This document shows positions 8,959 through 16,878 of a stretch of DNA of 64,000 nt, piece by piece (positions within the stretch are counted from its first letter, which is position 1; every line of letters begins with the position of its first letter). The DNA comes from Glutamicibacter arilaitensis Re117 (GTDB lineage Bacteria > Actinomycetota > Actinomycetes > Actinomycetales > Micrococcaceae), in NCBI RefSeq assembly GCF_000197735.1, contig NC_014550.1, positions 1,116,001 to 1,180,000 on the forward strand. The letters run 5' to 3'. The position numbers were made by a program, and so were the translations under genes. The notes under the pieces are model-generated. The model ran no database searches, was not told the DNA's origin, and saw nothing but the letters and a program-made list of their open reading frames with translations.

Positions 8959-9651
8959 GTGCCAGCAGTATTTACCGGCAAGAAGATCATGGCGGTGTCC
9001 TGCGTATTCTCCGTACTGCTCTTGGCTTCCTGCTCAGAAGATGGTCCAATCGAAGGCAACAACAGTAATTCCACGGCGGTAGTGCTGGATGCAAAGCAGT
9101 TGGAGACTGAATTGCAGGAGTTCGCTGAATCCATGCCTGAGGCCAAGGTGTTCGGGGACAAAGCGTTGCGTTCCAGCATTCCAGCTGCACAGGACTGGAT
9201 GGAAAACATTGAAGTGAATCCCAGCAAATGCGGCGTTACTTTTGCCGCGCCTATTGCCGAGCAACTGGAAAATGCCACCATGGGCGCTATTGAATATCCC
9301 GGCGGTTACCTGACCGTTGCCCTATTCAAGGACGAAGAAGTCCTGAAGGAACAATGGCAGGCCAAGAGCGAAGAAAGTTCAGGCTGCTCCCGCTATACGG
9401 TGAAATCCGGAGATGAATCCCGCGCCTACCACCTGGCTAAGCAACCTGTAGATACCCAGGCCGCGCTGAACGAAAGCTATGTAGTGACCAGCAGCGACGG
9501 CTCAACTACAGAACAGCAACTTATCGTTCGTTCGGCCAACTCGAACGTTCTTATCGGGCTGCAAGAGAAGCGGAAATCCGGGACAGCTGCCGAACAAGTT
9601 TCATCAGCAACCGTGGCTGTGCAAACTCTCCTGGGCCAACTCAATCAGTGA
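8959..9651 (+). CDS. putative lipoprotein, first of three tandem paralogues
   Basis: 230 residues from GTG 8959, preceded by GGAGAATT. The N-terminus is a lipoprotein signal peptide: KK, a hydrophobic stretch AVSCVFSVLLL, then lipobox LASC with the acylated Cys. The mature part carries one pair of cysteines, in VNPSKCGVTF and SSGCSRY, and ends in a hydrophilic helix. The next two genes have the same layout and a related (I/V)(K/N)P(E/S)KC motif, so the three form a diverged family. The double-Cys extracellular layout resembles PknH-type sensor domains of mycobacteria, but I cannot confirm homology by eye. It acts outside the membrane; function unknown. Confidence 0.8.
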   Translation: MPAVFTGKKIMAVSCVFSVLLLASCSEDGPIEGNNSNSTAVVLDAKQLETELQEFAESMPEAKVFGDKALRSSIPAAQDWMENIEVNPSKCGVTFAAPIAEQLENATMGAIEYPGGYLTVALFKDEEVLKEQWQAKSEESSGCSRYTVKSGDESRAYHLAKQPVDTQAALNESYVVTSSDGSTTEQQLIVRSANSNVLIGLQEKRKSGTAAEQVSSATVAVQTLLGQLNQ

Positions 9652-9703
9652 CCGGCGCCAACCTCCCAATGCAAGCCCCGGAGAAAACAACAGAAAGACC
9701 GAG

Positions 9704-10453
9704 ATGACTAAGCGTTTGACCCTATGGACTTTGCCGATTGCCTTCATGCTGGCTGTAACCGGCTGCTCTGCAGAACAAAGTTCGGAAAGCACTGATAGTG
9801 CAAGCGGGCAAGCACAGTCGCAAAAAGCATCCCCACCGGCGGGAGAAGGCAAGGCCGGAAAATTGTCGGGGGAGCAGATTGAAGCCATCGCCAAAAATCT
9901 TCTCGACGGAGACCAAGCAGTACAGGTCATTGGCAACGCGCAAATGCAGCAACAACTGAAAATCGCCAAGGAAGCGGATCTGCCCAGCGGAATCAAGCCG
10001 GAAAAATGTGCTGAGCTGAACGCCAAGTACACGGTGACCGATTTGACCGCATCGGTATCGGCAACGGCAACCAGTTCCTCGCAAGCCGTCGGTAAAGTTG
10101 TGCAGATATTCGCTTTGACCGATGACGCTACCCGCCACAACATCTCGAAGGCCTTGAAGCTTGATGACCTGGAGGGCTGTGAAAAAGTGAAGTTGCAGCT
10201 CGGTGGCGAGCAGATCGAAGCTGAACGACAGATCCTGCCACTGGATGTCAAAGCCGACCAGTCGTTGACCATGTCTACCTCGATGGATGCAGGCGGTGGA
10301 CAAACTTTGACTTCGGTAGCTGTGCAGGCCTTGAAGGGTGACAAATTCGTGTTGGTTACCTTGCAGACCGGAACACAGCAAGCAGCCGAGCTGTCCGCCC
10401 AGGCAGTTCAGCTGACTGATCAGGCATTCGCTGGGCTTGAAGCGGCACAGTAG
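9704..10453 (+). CDS. putative lipoprotein, second tandem paralogue
   Basis: 249 residues. Signal peptide MTKRLTLWTLPIAFMLAV with lipobox VTGC, then a low-complexity Ser/Gln/Glu linker. The folded part starts at LSGEQIEAIAKNLLDG and contains the Cys pair in GIKPEKCAEL and LEGCEKVKL. The linker plus LS(G/A)EQ and KPEKCAE match the third paralogue closely and the first loosely. It follows the first lipoprotein gene by 52 bp, probably in one transcript, and ends before a U-tailed terminator. Role unknown; an extracytoplasmic sensing or binding protein is the simplest reading. Confidence 0.82.
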   Translation: MTKRLTLWTLPIAFMLAVTGCSAEQSSESTDSASGQAQSQKASPPAGEGKAGKLSGEQIEAIAKNLLDGDQAVQVIGNAQMQQQLKIAKEADLPSGIKPEKCAELNAKYTVTDLTASVSATATSSSQAVGKVVQIFALTDDATRHNISKALKLDDLEGCEKVKLQLGGEQIEAERQILPLDVKADQSLTMSTSMDAGGGQTLTSVAVQALKGDKFVLVTLQTGTQQAAELSAQAVQLTDQAFAGLEAAQ

Positions 10454-10552
10454 CTTCTATCCGATGACAGCAGTTCCCCTGAGTGCGCGGTGGTTTAGCA
10501 ACAGGTAGCAGTACCGCGGCCATTCGAATCAAGGCTCTTCTAGTCATAATAA

Positions 10553-10595
10553 AATCCCCGGCGATGGAATCATTTCCAACCCGTCGGGGATTTTT
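10553..10595 (+). terminator. intrinsic terminator after the second lipoprotein gene
   Basis: AATCCCCG pairs with CGGGGATT around a 24-nt loop that can pair further, followed by TTTTT. It is one of the few hairpins in the window with a classical U tail. Confidence 0.6.
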
Positions 10596-10663
10596 CTGCG
10601 CGCAGGGGGAAGAATCTCGTTTGACTGGTGGATTCCTGGGGCTCTGTACAAGGGGCTAAACTT

Positions 10664-10693
10664 TTGACCCTTCAAATTTAAAGTTGGTACTAT
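10664..10693 (+). promoter_or_regulatory. sigma-70-type promoter candidate for the third lipoprotein gene
   Basis: TTGACC at 10664-10669 and TACTAT at 10688-10693, 18 bp apart, in an AT-rich stretch about 95 bp before the ATG at 10789. The 335-bp gap between the second and third lipoprotein genes holds this promoter, the terminator above and nothing else that I can see. Confidence 0.4.
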
Positions 10694-11446
10694 TCAATTC
10701 GCTGTAACACTCCTTGGTAGTGCTTTTATTTCCAACATATTGTGAAATGCTGTAACTGGCTATCCAACCACAACGTGAGGAAAACACCATGAAGAAGCGT
10801 TCACTCTGGGTGCTGCCTGTTGCAGCTGCCTTTGTCTTGGCCGGTTGCGGCTCTAACGCAGGAACCGAAGCAGAAACTGGCTCGTCCGAAGCTCCTCAGC
10901 AGTAGGAAAGCACTGGCGTCCCGGCATTGAGCGCTGAGCAGGCCGCTGCAGTTGCCAAGACTTTGGGTGGCGAGGGCGAGAATGTGCAGGTATTGGATAG
11001 CGAAGCGCTCAGCGGCTCGTTAGAAAGTGCCAAGGGCCTGATTGATCAGATGGAGATCAAGCCTGAAAAATGCGCTGAGTACGTCTCCCAGCAAGGAACC
11101 CAGGATCTTGAGGGTATCAATATGGCTGTAGCGATCGAGGTGAATGCAACTGGTGAGAGCAACAGCTACTCCGTGGCCGGCTACGAGGATGCCTCCAAGT
11201 TGGATACGGTCAAGAAGATGATTGATGCCAAGGACTTGCAGGGGTGCGATGAGTTCGCGATGAGCGTTGCGGGCCAAGAGGTTTCCGCTTCCGCCCAGAT
11301 CCTTGAGGCCGACTCCGATGCTGACTCGACCATCGCGACGCACACGGCTGTGGTGATGAACGGAACTGAAGTACCTGGTGGTTCGTACCAGATTCAGGGT
11401 GTTGTAGGCGAGAACGTGGTTTCCGTTTCGCAGACCATAACTGCCG

Positions 11447-11454
11447 AACAAAGC
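11447..11454. repeat. target-site duplication, left copy
   Basis: AACAAAGC lies directly outside the left inverted repeat and recurs at 12790-12797 outside the right one. Eight base pairs is the usual duplication length for ISL3 elements. Confidence 0.9.
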
Positions 11455-12789
11455 GGCTCTTCACAGATGAGGGTGTAGTTGAGGTCTGAATCCGCCGGAC
11501 TCGAGCAGGGATCTGGCGATGTAGTTGGTCAGGTTGCGGAAGCCCAGGGCCGAGCCGCGCAGGTGCTCCAGGCGTCCGTTGATCGCCTCTGTGGGGCCAT
11601 TGCTGGTGCCAGGCCGCTCGAAGTAGGCCAGCACGTCGGTGGCGCGAGCCTTCAGGGTCCGACCGAGCTTGCGCAACTCGTCCAGCCCGGCGGGGACGTC
11701 TTGGCTGACGGCGTCGATGAGCGCCTCCATCGCCGCGCGGCCGAGGGATCGGTCCTTCTCGCGGTAGGCCGCGATCATCCGCTGGTAGATCCCCCAGGTC
11801 GCCTCGACGGGCACGTGCTCCTCGAGCACGAACAGCTCCTGCAGGCGGGTCTGCTGCTTGTCGGTGAGCAGGCCCGCGCCGGTGTGCAACGTTCTACGCG
11901 CACGGTAGAGCGGGTCGTCTTTGCGGCCGCGGTGCCCGTGCAGTTCCTGCTGGACTCGGCGTCGGCACTGGTCGAGGGCATCACCGGCAAGGCGCACGAC
12001 GTGGAAGGGATCCATCACCGCAGCCGCGTCGGGCAGTTCCTCGGCGGTGGCGCTCTTGAACCCGGTGAAGCCATCCATCGCGACGACTTCGATGGCCTCA
12101 CGCCATGCCTGAGGGCGAGCGGCGAGCCACTCCTTGAAGACTCGCTTGGAGCCGCCAGACGTGCTCGTCGACGCCGAGCACGCGGACGCCCTCGAAGCGG
12201 TTCGGGTCCTCGATCAGGACGCGTGTGCCCTGGGCCAGGACGGCATCGTTGGCGGTGTTCCACGCAACCCCGAGCCCCTCAGCGACCCGCGCGACCGTCA
12301 GGTGGGCGATGACGATGCCCTCCAGCGCCCACGCCAGCCCTCGCCGGGAGAGCTTCGCGCGTGGCTCGGCCGCCAAAGACGTGTCTTGGCGCCACACGTG
12401 GCCGCAGCCGGTGCACCGGTAGCGGCGGACCGTGACCTCCAACGTCGTCGGACGCCACCCCAACGGCTCGTGGGCCAGCCGGCGGACAACCGTGCCGCGC
12501 GCGGTTCCTTCACAGCCACAGCGTCGGCACCAGCGGTCGGGTTCGACGACTCGACAGGCCAGGACCGCACCGGCGGGCTCGAGGCGCTGACCGGTGGCCT
12601 CAAGGCCGAGCTCATTCAAGCGGCAGAACATGGTCAGGTCAGGGTCGGTGAAGGTAGCGTCAGGCACGTCGAGGTCTTCCAGATGGGCAGTGTGAGAACT
12701 TCCATCATCGGAAGGCCTCGATGCCTACCCGGGCAGCGCCACGCCGTTCGATCCTTGACTACGCGCTACACCCTCATCTGTGAAGAGCC
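11455..12789 (-). mobile_element. ISL3-family insertion sequence, 1335 bp
   Basis: The element is bounded by perfect 24-bp inverted repeats (11455-11478 and 12766-12789, outer end GGCTCTTCACAG) and by AACAAAGC duplications. Its base composition is clearly richer in G+C than the flanking lipoprotein gene, which points to arrival from a higher-G+C actinobacterium. It carries one transposase gene on the minus strand, now broken. Intact ends and duplication suggest a recent insertion, with transposase decay or internal deletion either before (movement in trans) or after. Confidence 0.92.
11461..12667 (-). pseudogene. ISL3-family transposase, inactivated by internal deletion and frameshift
   Basis: The N-terminal part (12667 to about 12152) has the ISL3 zinc-finger region CRRCG...CTGCGHVW, the helix-turn-helix region and the first catalytic Asp in GVDEHVWR. 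The frame then jumps: sequence resuming with SKRVFKEWLAARPQAW is in another frame and continues through VVAMDGFTGFKS, MDPFHVVRLAGDALD and GPTEAINGRLEHLRG to the stop at 11461. Family members have about 30 more residues between these blocks (a GDKYVT-type strand region), so roughly 100 bp have been lost near 12150 with a change of frame. The product cannot be active. Confidence 0.88.
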
Positions 12790-12797
12790 AACAAAGC
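12790..12797. repeat. target-site duplication, right copy
   Basis: AACAAAGC, identical to 11447-11454, directly after the right inverted repeat. The lipoprotein frame resumes with GACGATGAAGCC. Confidence 0.9.
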
Positions 12798-12890
12798 GAC
12801 GATGAAGCCGTGAAGGCTCTCGTTGAAGAACTGAATAAGGCCGTTGAAGAGGTCAAGGCCGCGGCCAAGTAAGAACTCAACAGTCAATCT

Positions 12891-12924
12891 AAGCCCTTCC
12901 TGTTCCCAGAACCGGAAGGGCTTT
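12891..12924 (+). terminator. terminator of the third lipoprotein gene
   Basis: AAGCCCTTCC pairs perfectly with GGAAGGGCTT across a 13-nt loop, 18 bp after the restored TAA at 12870-12872, followed by a short T run. Its position supports 12872 as the original gene end. Confidence 0.6.
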
Positions 12925-12983
12925 GACGTCTTTGAACAGCAGAACGCTTCCCAAAGATGCGCAAACCGTGGCATTCTCAGTAA

Positions 12984-14150
12984 ATGACTCTGGAACATGG
13001 GATAACGCGCGAGCCCATACAAGCTGCCTTGACAGCCGGCGAAGACCCGGCAAGCAAAGTGCGCAGTCTCAAGAACCTGTATCAGCATTGGGCTCAGGGC
13101 GCTAGCATCCCGGAACTGGTACGTCCCGTAGTGGCCCGCTCATGGTCGCGTGCCGGTTCGCTAGGAAAAGGCATCGTGCCGCTGGATTCTGCGGCCATCG
13201 GCGAACGCAGGGAGTCCAATCAAGAACTCAACGGACTGGTAGGGCTCTTCAGGGACCGTTTGCTCTCCATGGCCACGCAAGCCGGAAACCAACTGGTGAT
13301 ATCTGACCAGCAGGGCTATGTGCTGTGGGTCCATGGCCCCTCGACGGTACGGCGCCGCAGCGACGGCATTGGATTCATCCCCGGGGCGCGATGGCGCGAA
13401 GCCGATGTTGGAACCAATGGAATCGGTGCCGCCATGGCCGAAAGGGCGCCAGTCCAGATCTTTGGTCCCGAACATGCCCGCGAAGAACAGCATTCATGGG
13501 TCTGCACCTCTGCGCCGGTCATCAATCCTTGCACGACGGGCTTGGTTGGCACGATTACCCTGGCAGGATCTTTCCGCACAGCGCACCCGCATTCGCTGGC
13601 CCTGGCCACATCCGTGGCCCGAGAGGCCGAATCCATGCTGCGCGCCGCACATGCATTGAAAATGCAGCATCTGGCGCTGAGTGCCGCAGTGCCGAAGGGT
13701 GAATACCTGCTGGTGGATGCACAGGGATCAGTGGCCGCCGCCCATGGGTATAGCGTCGGTTCCCGCGTTAGCTTGCCGCGGTCCATGAGCGAAGGGCAGA
13801 ACTGGATCGCAGGAGTGGGACTGGTCGATGCGCGCAGCACCGCTGGAGGCTGGGTGCTGCTGCGAACCCAAGAGGATGCCAGTTTGGAATTGATCGCTGG
13901 AACAAATCCGCAGGCCGTGGTGCATTCGCCCAGCGGAGCAACTCGCATTCCGCTCAGTGCAAAGCACTGGCAGATCCTGGCTTTGCTCGCTTCCTGCCCG
14001 TCTGGGGTAGCACTGCAGGAATTGCAACAGCTGTGGCCAGCTGGAACGCCCAACGTCACCATTCGCGCTGAAATCTCCCGGCTGCGCTCTAAACTGCATG
14101 GGCTGATCGTTTCCCGCCCCTATCGTCTGGTTGTGCCGGTGCTGCCTTAA
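12984..14150 (+). CDS. GAF-domain transcriptional regulator (AcoR-like, no AAA+ domain)
   Basis: 388 residues. The N-terminal segment RPVVARSWSRAG and the following GAF domain (LVISDQQGYVLWVHG, then GARWREADVGTNGIGAAM, APVINPCTTGLVGTITL) are those of sigma-54-type acetoin regulators such as AcoR, but the AAA+ ATPase is missing. Instead, the last 70 residues form a winged-helix-like domain (LSAKHWQILALLAS ... NVTIRAEISRLRSKLHGL). This architecture is widespread in Actinobacteria, usually next to oxidoreductase genes whose substrates it senses. The flavin monooxygenase gene starts 110 bp downstream and is the likely target. Confidence 0.85.
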   Translation: MTLEHGITREPIQAALTAGEDPASKVRSLKNLYQHWAQGASIPELVRPVVARSWSRAGSLGKGIVPLDSAAIGERRESNQELNGLVGLFRDRLLSMATQAGNQLVISDQQGYVLWVHGPSTVRRRSDGIGFIPGARWREADVGTNGIGAAMAERAPVQIFGPEHAREEQHSWVCTSAPVINPCTTGLVGTITLAGSFRTAHPHSLALATSVAREAESMLRAAHALKMQHLALSAAVPKGEYLLVDAQGSVAAAHGYSVGSRVSLPRSMSEGQNWIAGVGLVDARSTAGGWVLLRTQEDASLELIAGTNPQAVVHSPSGATRIPLSAKHWQILALLASCPSGVALQELQQLWPAGTPNVTIRAEISRLRSKLHGLIVSRPYRLVVPVLP

Positions 14151-14162
14151 CCCCATCTGGAG

Positions 14163-14179
14163 TGCAACGTTTTGCAACG
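14163..14179 (+). promoter_or_regulatory. direct repeat, possible operator before the flavin monooxygenase gene
   Basis: TGCAACG occurs twice with TTT between them, so the repeats are 10 bp apart, one helical turn. They sit about 90-100 bp before the monooxygenase start in the gap after the GAF regulator, where a regulator site is expected. Confidence 0.35.
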
Positions 14180-14263
14180 CTTCTTATTTGTGGCGTGGAT
14201 CATAGTATTGCTCTCACGCGGCCTCCCGTCGCATAGATTCTCCTCCGGCGATGAAGTGAAGTG

Positions 14264-16060
14264 ATGAGCATGTCCAGCAATGAACTACAAGCACAAGCCC
14301 AAGCTTGGGCCACCCAGTTGCAGCAAGCCTTGGAAGTGGGTGACGTGCAAAGCGCCACCGAGCTCTTTGGTGATGAATGCTATTGGCGGGATCTGACCGC
14401 ACTGACATGGAACTTGCACACCAGCGAAGGCAAAGAGGACATTGCCAAGATGCTTCTGGGTATAGAGCGGGGCGCTTGGCCCAGGAACATCCAGGTGACC
14501 AGCGCGGCAGATGCTGACGGGGTCATTGAAGCCTGGTTTAGTTTCGAAAACGACCGGATGGAAGGGCTAGGGCTCTTCCGGCTGCGCGATAACAAGTGCT
14601 GGACCCTGCTCAGTACCGCACAAGGGCTGCGCGAGTTTCCGGAACCAGCCGGGCTCCGGCGCGAACTCGGCGCGGAGCACGGTTCGTCAATGAGCAAGGA
14701 AAACTGGCTGGATCGGCGCATTGCGCAGCAGCAATCGTTGGGCATTACCGAGCAGCCCTACACGCTGATTATCGGCGGCGGTCAAGGCGGCATCGGTCTG
14801 GCGGCTCGGCTCAAGCGCATGGGAGTGCCCGCGCTGGTCATTGACAAGCATCCGCGCCCGGGCGACCAATGGCGTTCGCGCTACCACTCCCTGGCCCTGC
14901 ACGATCCGGTCTGGTACGACCATATGCCGTACATCGAATTTCCCGACCACTGGCCAGTCTTCACGCCCAAGGACAAAATGGGGGATTGGCTCGAAAGCTA
15001 CACCAAGCTCATGGAGCTGGACTATTGGCCGCTGACCGAGGCTACCAGCGCCCGCCAGGATCCAGAAAGCGACGGGTGGATCGTTGAGGTTCAACGAGAT
15101 GGCGTCCCATTGACCCTGCGCCCTACGCAATTGGTCCTCGCCACCGGCATGTCCGGAATTCCCAACATCCCGCAGTACCCCGGTGCCGAACAGTTCACCG
15201 GGGAGCAGAACCACTCTTCGACGCATCCGGGCGGTGAACGCTACGCAGGCAAGAACGTCGTGGTGATCGGCGCAAACAATTCCGCACACGACATTTGCGC
15301 CGACCTGGTGCAAAACGGGGCCCATCCCACCATGGTCCAGCGCTCCAGCACGCACATTGTGCGTTCTGAATCGCTGATGAAGCACGTACTTGGCGGACTG
15401 TATTCCGAAGAAGCGCTCGCCTCCGGAATCGACCACAACAAGGCAGATTTGATCTTCGCGTCGATCCCGTACAAAGTCCTGCCCGAGTTCCACAAACCCG
15501 CCTTTGCGCAGATCCGCGAACAAGACGCTGGGTTCTATCAGTCCTTGGAGAATGCAGGATTCGACCTGGACTTTGGAGACGACGACTCCGGGTTGTTCCT
15601 CAAGTACCTGCGCAGAGGCTCGGGCTACTACATCAATATCGGAGCCAGCGAGCTGGTAGCCGACGGATCCATCGCCCTGGCCAAGGGCGAGGTCTCCCAT
15701 TTGACCGAGAGCTCCGTCGTCCTGGCAAATGGCACGCAGCTGCCGGCCGATGCGGTGGTCTACGCGACCGGCTATGGGTCGATGAACGGATGGGCTGCGA
15801 AGCTGATTTCGCAAGAAGTCGCAGACGAAGTGGGCAAATGCTGGGGCTTGGGATCTGACACCGCCAAGGACCCCGGCCCATGGCAAGGTGAACTGCGCAA
15901 CATGTGGAAGCCCACCAAGGTCAAGAACCTGTGGTTCCACGGAGGGAACCTGCACCAGTCCCGGCACTATTCCAAGTATTTGGGGCTGCAGCTCAAAGCC
16001 CGGTTTGAAGGAATTCCGACACCGGTCTACGCGCTCGCCGAAACCCACCATCGCGCCTAA
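14264..16060 (+). CDS. flavin-containing monooxygenase with N-terminal NTF2/SnoaL-like domain
   Basis: About 598 residues. The first 150 residues resemble an NTF2-like (SnoaL) fold; then comes the FAD motif LIIGGGQGGIGLAARLKRMG, the DQWRSRYHSLALHDP segment typical of YUCCA/CzcO-type flavoproteins, an FxGxxxHS-like stretch (FTGEQNHSSTHPGG) before the NADPH motif VVVIGANNSAHDICADL, and the late DAVVYATGYGS. The class uses NADPH and O2 to oxygenate N, S or carbonyl carbons. Start among GTG 14261, ATG 14264 and ATG 14270 is unresolved. Substrate unknown; the upstream GAF regulator probably senses it. Confidence 0.88.
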   Translation: MSMSSNELQAQAQAWATQLQQALEVGDVQSATELFGDECYWRDLTALTWNLHTSEGKEDIAKMLLGIERGAWPRNIQVTSAADADGVIEAWFSFENDRMEGLGLFRLRDNKCWTLLSTAQGLREFPEPAGLRRELGAEHGSSMSKENWLDRRIAQQQSLGITEQPYTLIIGGGQGGIGLAARLKRMGVPALVIDKHPRPGDQWRSRYHSLALHDPVWYDHMPYIEFPDHWPVFTPKDKMGDWLESYTKLMELDYWPLTEATSARQDPESDGWIVEVQRDGVPLTLRPTQLVLATGMSGIPNIPQYPGAEQFTGEQNHSSTHPGGERYAGKNVVVIGANNSAHDICADLVQNGAHPTMVQRSSTHIVRSESLMKHVLGGLYSEEALASGIDHNKADLIFASIPYKVLPEFHKPAFAQIREQDAGFYQSLENAGFDLDFGDDDSGLFLKYLRRGSGYYINIGASELVADGSIALAKGEVSHLTESSVVLANGTQLPADAVVYATGYGSMNGWAAKLISQEVADEVGKCWGLGSDTAKDPGPWQGELRNMWKPTKVKNLWFHGGNLHQSRHYSKYLGLQLKARFEGIPTPVYALAETHHRA

Positions 16061-16090
16061 CCAGGCCGCTGCTTGGCGAGCAATGGCACT

Positions 16091-16137
16091 AGCGGACCCG
16101 GAAGATCATGCAACTTTGCAGATCCTCCGGGTCCGCT
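16091..16137 (+). terminator. terminator after the flavin monooxygenase gene
   Basis: AGCGGACCCGGAAGATC pairs with GATCCTCCGGGTCCGCT (one G-U wobble) around a 13-nt loop, 30 bp after the stop. Confidence 0.65.
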
Positions 16138-16469
16138 GTGCATCAGCCGCGTGGTGGCCACAAGGCTTTATCTCGAAATTCTTTTGAAATAGAGTGGCCT
16201 GAATACCTCTCCCAACTTGAAATGAATGCAATGAAAATGCGCGCACTGCCGGTGAATTCAGCGATCGTTGCCTTCACCCTTGGGGCGGATGCACCGGCCG
16301 GCAATGTTCGGCCTGCTCTGACTTCTGCTCCAAAGGCTCCCTGCGCTCCAAGGTCATTGGCTGATCACGCCGTGGGCGGCGCGATCCCTCGCGGACAGCG
16401 CGCGTGCACCGGTTGCATGGGGAGCAAGGAATCGGGTTTCGGCCAAGTGGGCGGGAAAATTCCACACCA
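16138..16469. other. intergenic stretch without recognisable gene
   Basis: Open frames exist on both strands but their translations have low-complexity Pro/Ala/Arg composition, no Shine-Dalgarno and no family motif. It adjoins a decayed GNAT gene and may be further decayed DNA. Confidence 0.4.
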
Positions 16470-16740
16470 TGCGATCAGCTTTTTGTTGAATCCGTCTCAA
16501 CGGCCACCACCCCGAGAGGCTGCAGGATCAGTCGCATTGGCTCGAATCCCAGAGACCGGAATATCAGCCATATCTGTTGCAATCCCGGGGCTGAACAGGA
16601 AGAAACCGCGTCGCTGGGGCAGCAATGCACGAAGAGACTCCCAGTGGTAGCGGGATTCAGGACGGCCGCCATGTAGCCAAGGCCACGAATTCCACGGTGC
16701 GAAAGCACCTGAACTATCGCAACACGATCCCGCTAATGCC
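16470..16740 (-). pseudogene. remnant of a GNAT acetyltransferase gene
   Basis: On the minus strand, three frames together read like the C-terminal half of a GNAT enzyme: HRGIRGLGYMAAVL (acetyl-CoA loop region), then after a shift SLRALLPQRRGFFLFS, then after another shift IFRSLGFEPM, the usual YRxLGFEP ending, and a stop near 16472. A stop also interrupts the sequence just upstream of the loop region. No start or N-terminal half was found. It is therefore a gene fossil with at least two frameshifts. Confidence 0.55.
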
Positions 16741-16826
16741 CTTGAATTTATTGGGAAGTCGTGGGAAGCGGTAGCATTGATCCAGGCCGGCTTTGCGGCC
16801 AAAACCCATTTGATTTTGCATAGCTA

Positions 16827-16856
16827 GTCGGCACCCGAAAACGATTCGGGAGTCGA
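16827..16856 (+). promoter_or_regulatory. hairpin in the proS leader
   Basis: CCCGAA pairs with TTCGGG around AACGA, extended outside by GTCG/CGAC across small bulges, 22 bp before the proS GTG. It may be the end of an upstream transcript or a leader structure; no T-box sequence was seen. Confidence 0.35.
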
Positions 16857-16878
16857 CGGACGGAAAAGGACACCCCGA

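Larger units (their letters stand above)
10789..12872 (+). pseudogene. third lipoprotein paralogue, with an amber codon and an IS insertion
   Basis: Reading from ATG 10789 gives a lipoprotein signal (KKRSLWVLPVAAAFVLAGC), a short acidic linker, then TAG at 10903-10905 (codon 39). The same frame continues through LSAEQAAAVAKTLGG, IEIKPEKCAEY-like and LQGCDEF motifs to AEQS, where an ISL3-type element (11455-12789) enters. Removing the element and one copy of the AACAAAGC duplication restores the frame into DDEAVKALVEELNKA... and TAA at 12870. So the ancestral protein had about 250 residues, like its paralogues, and has been hit twice. A restart at TTG 10927 would make an unsecreted protein. 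The amber lies in a Gln run (CAG to TAG would be one change). Confidence 0.85.

Noticed and set aside
14687..16051. 454-codon open frame antisense to the flavin monooxygenase
   Set aside because: Overlaps fully with a gene having clear FAD/NADPH motifs; no start signal.
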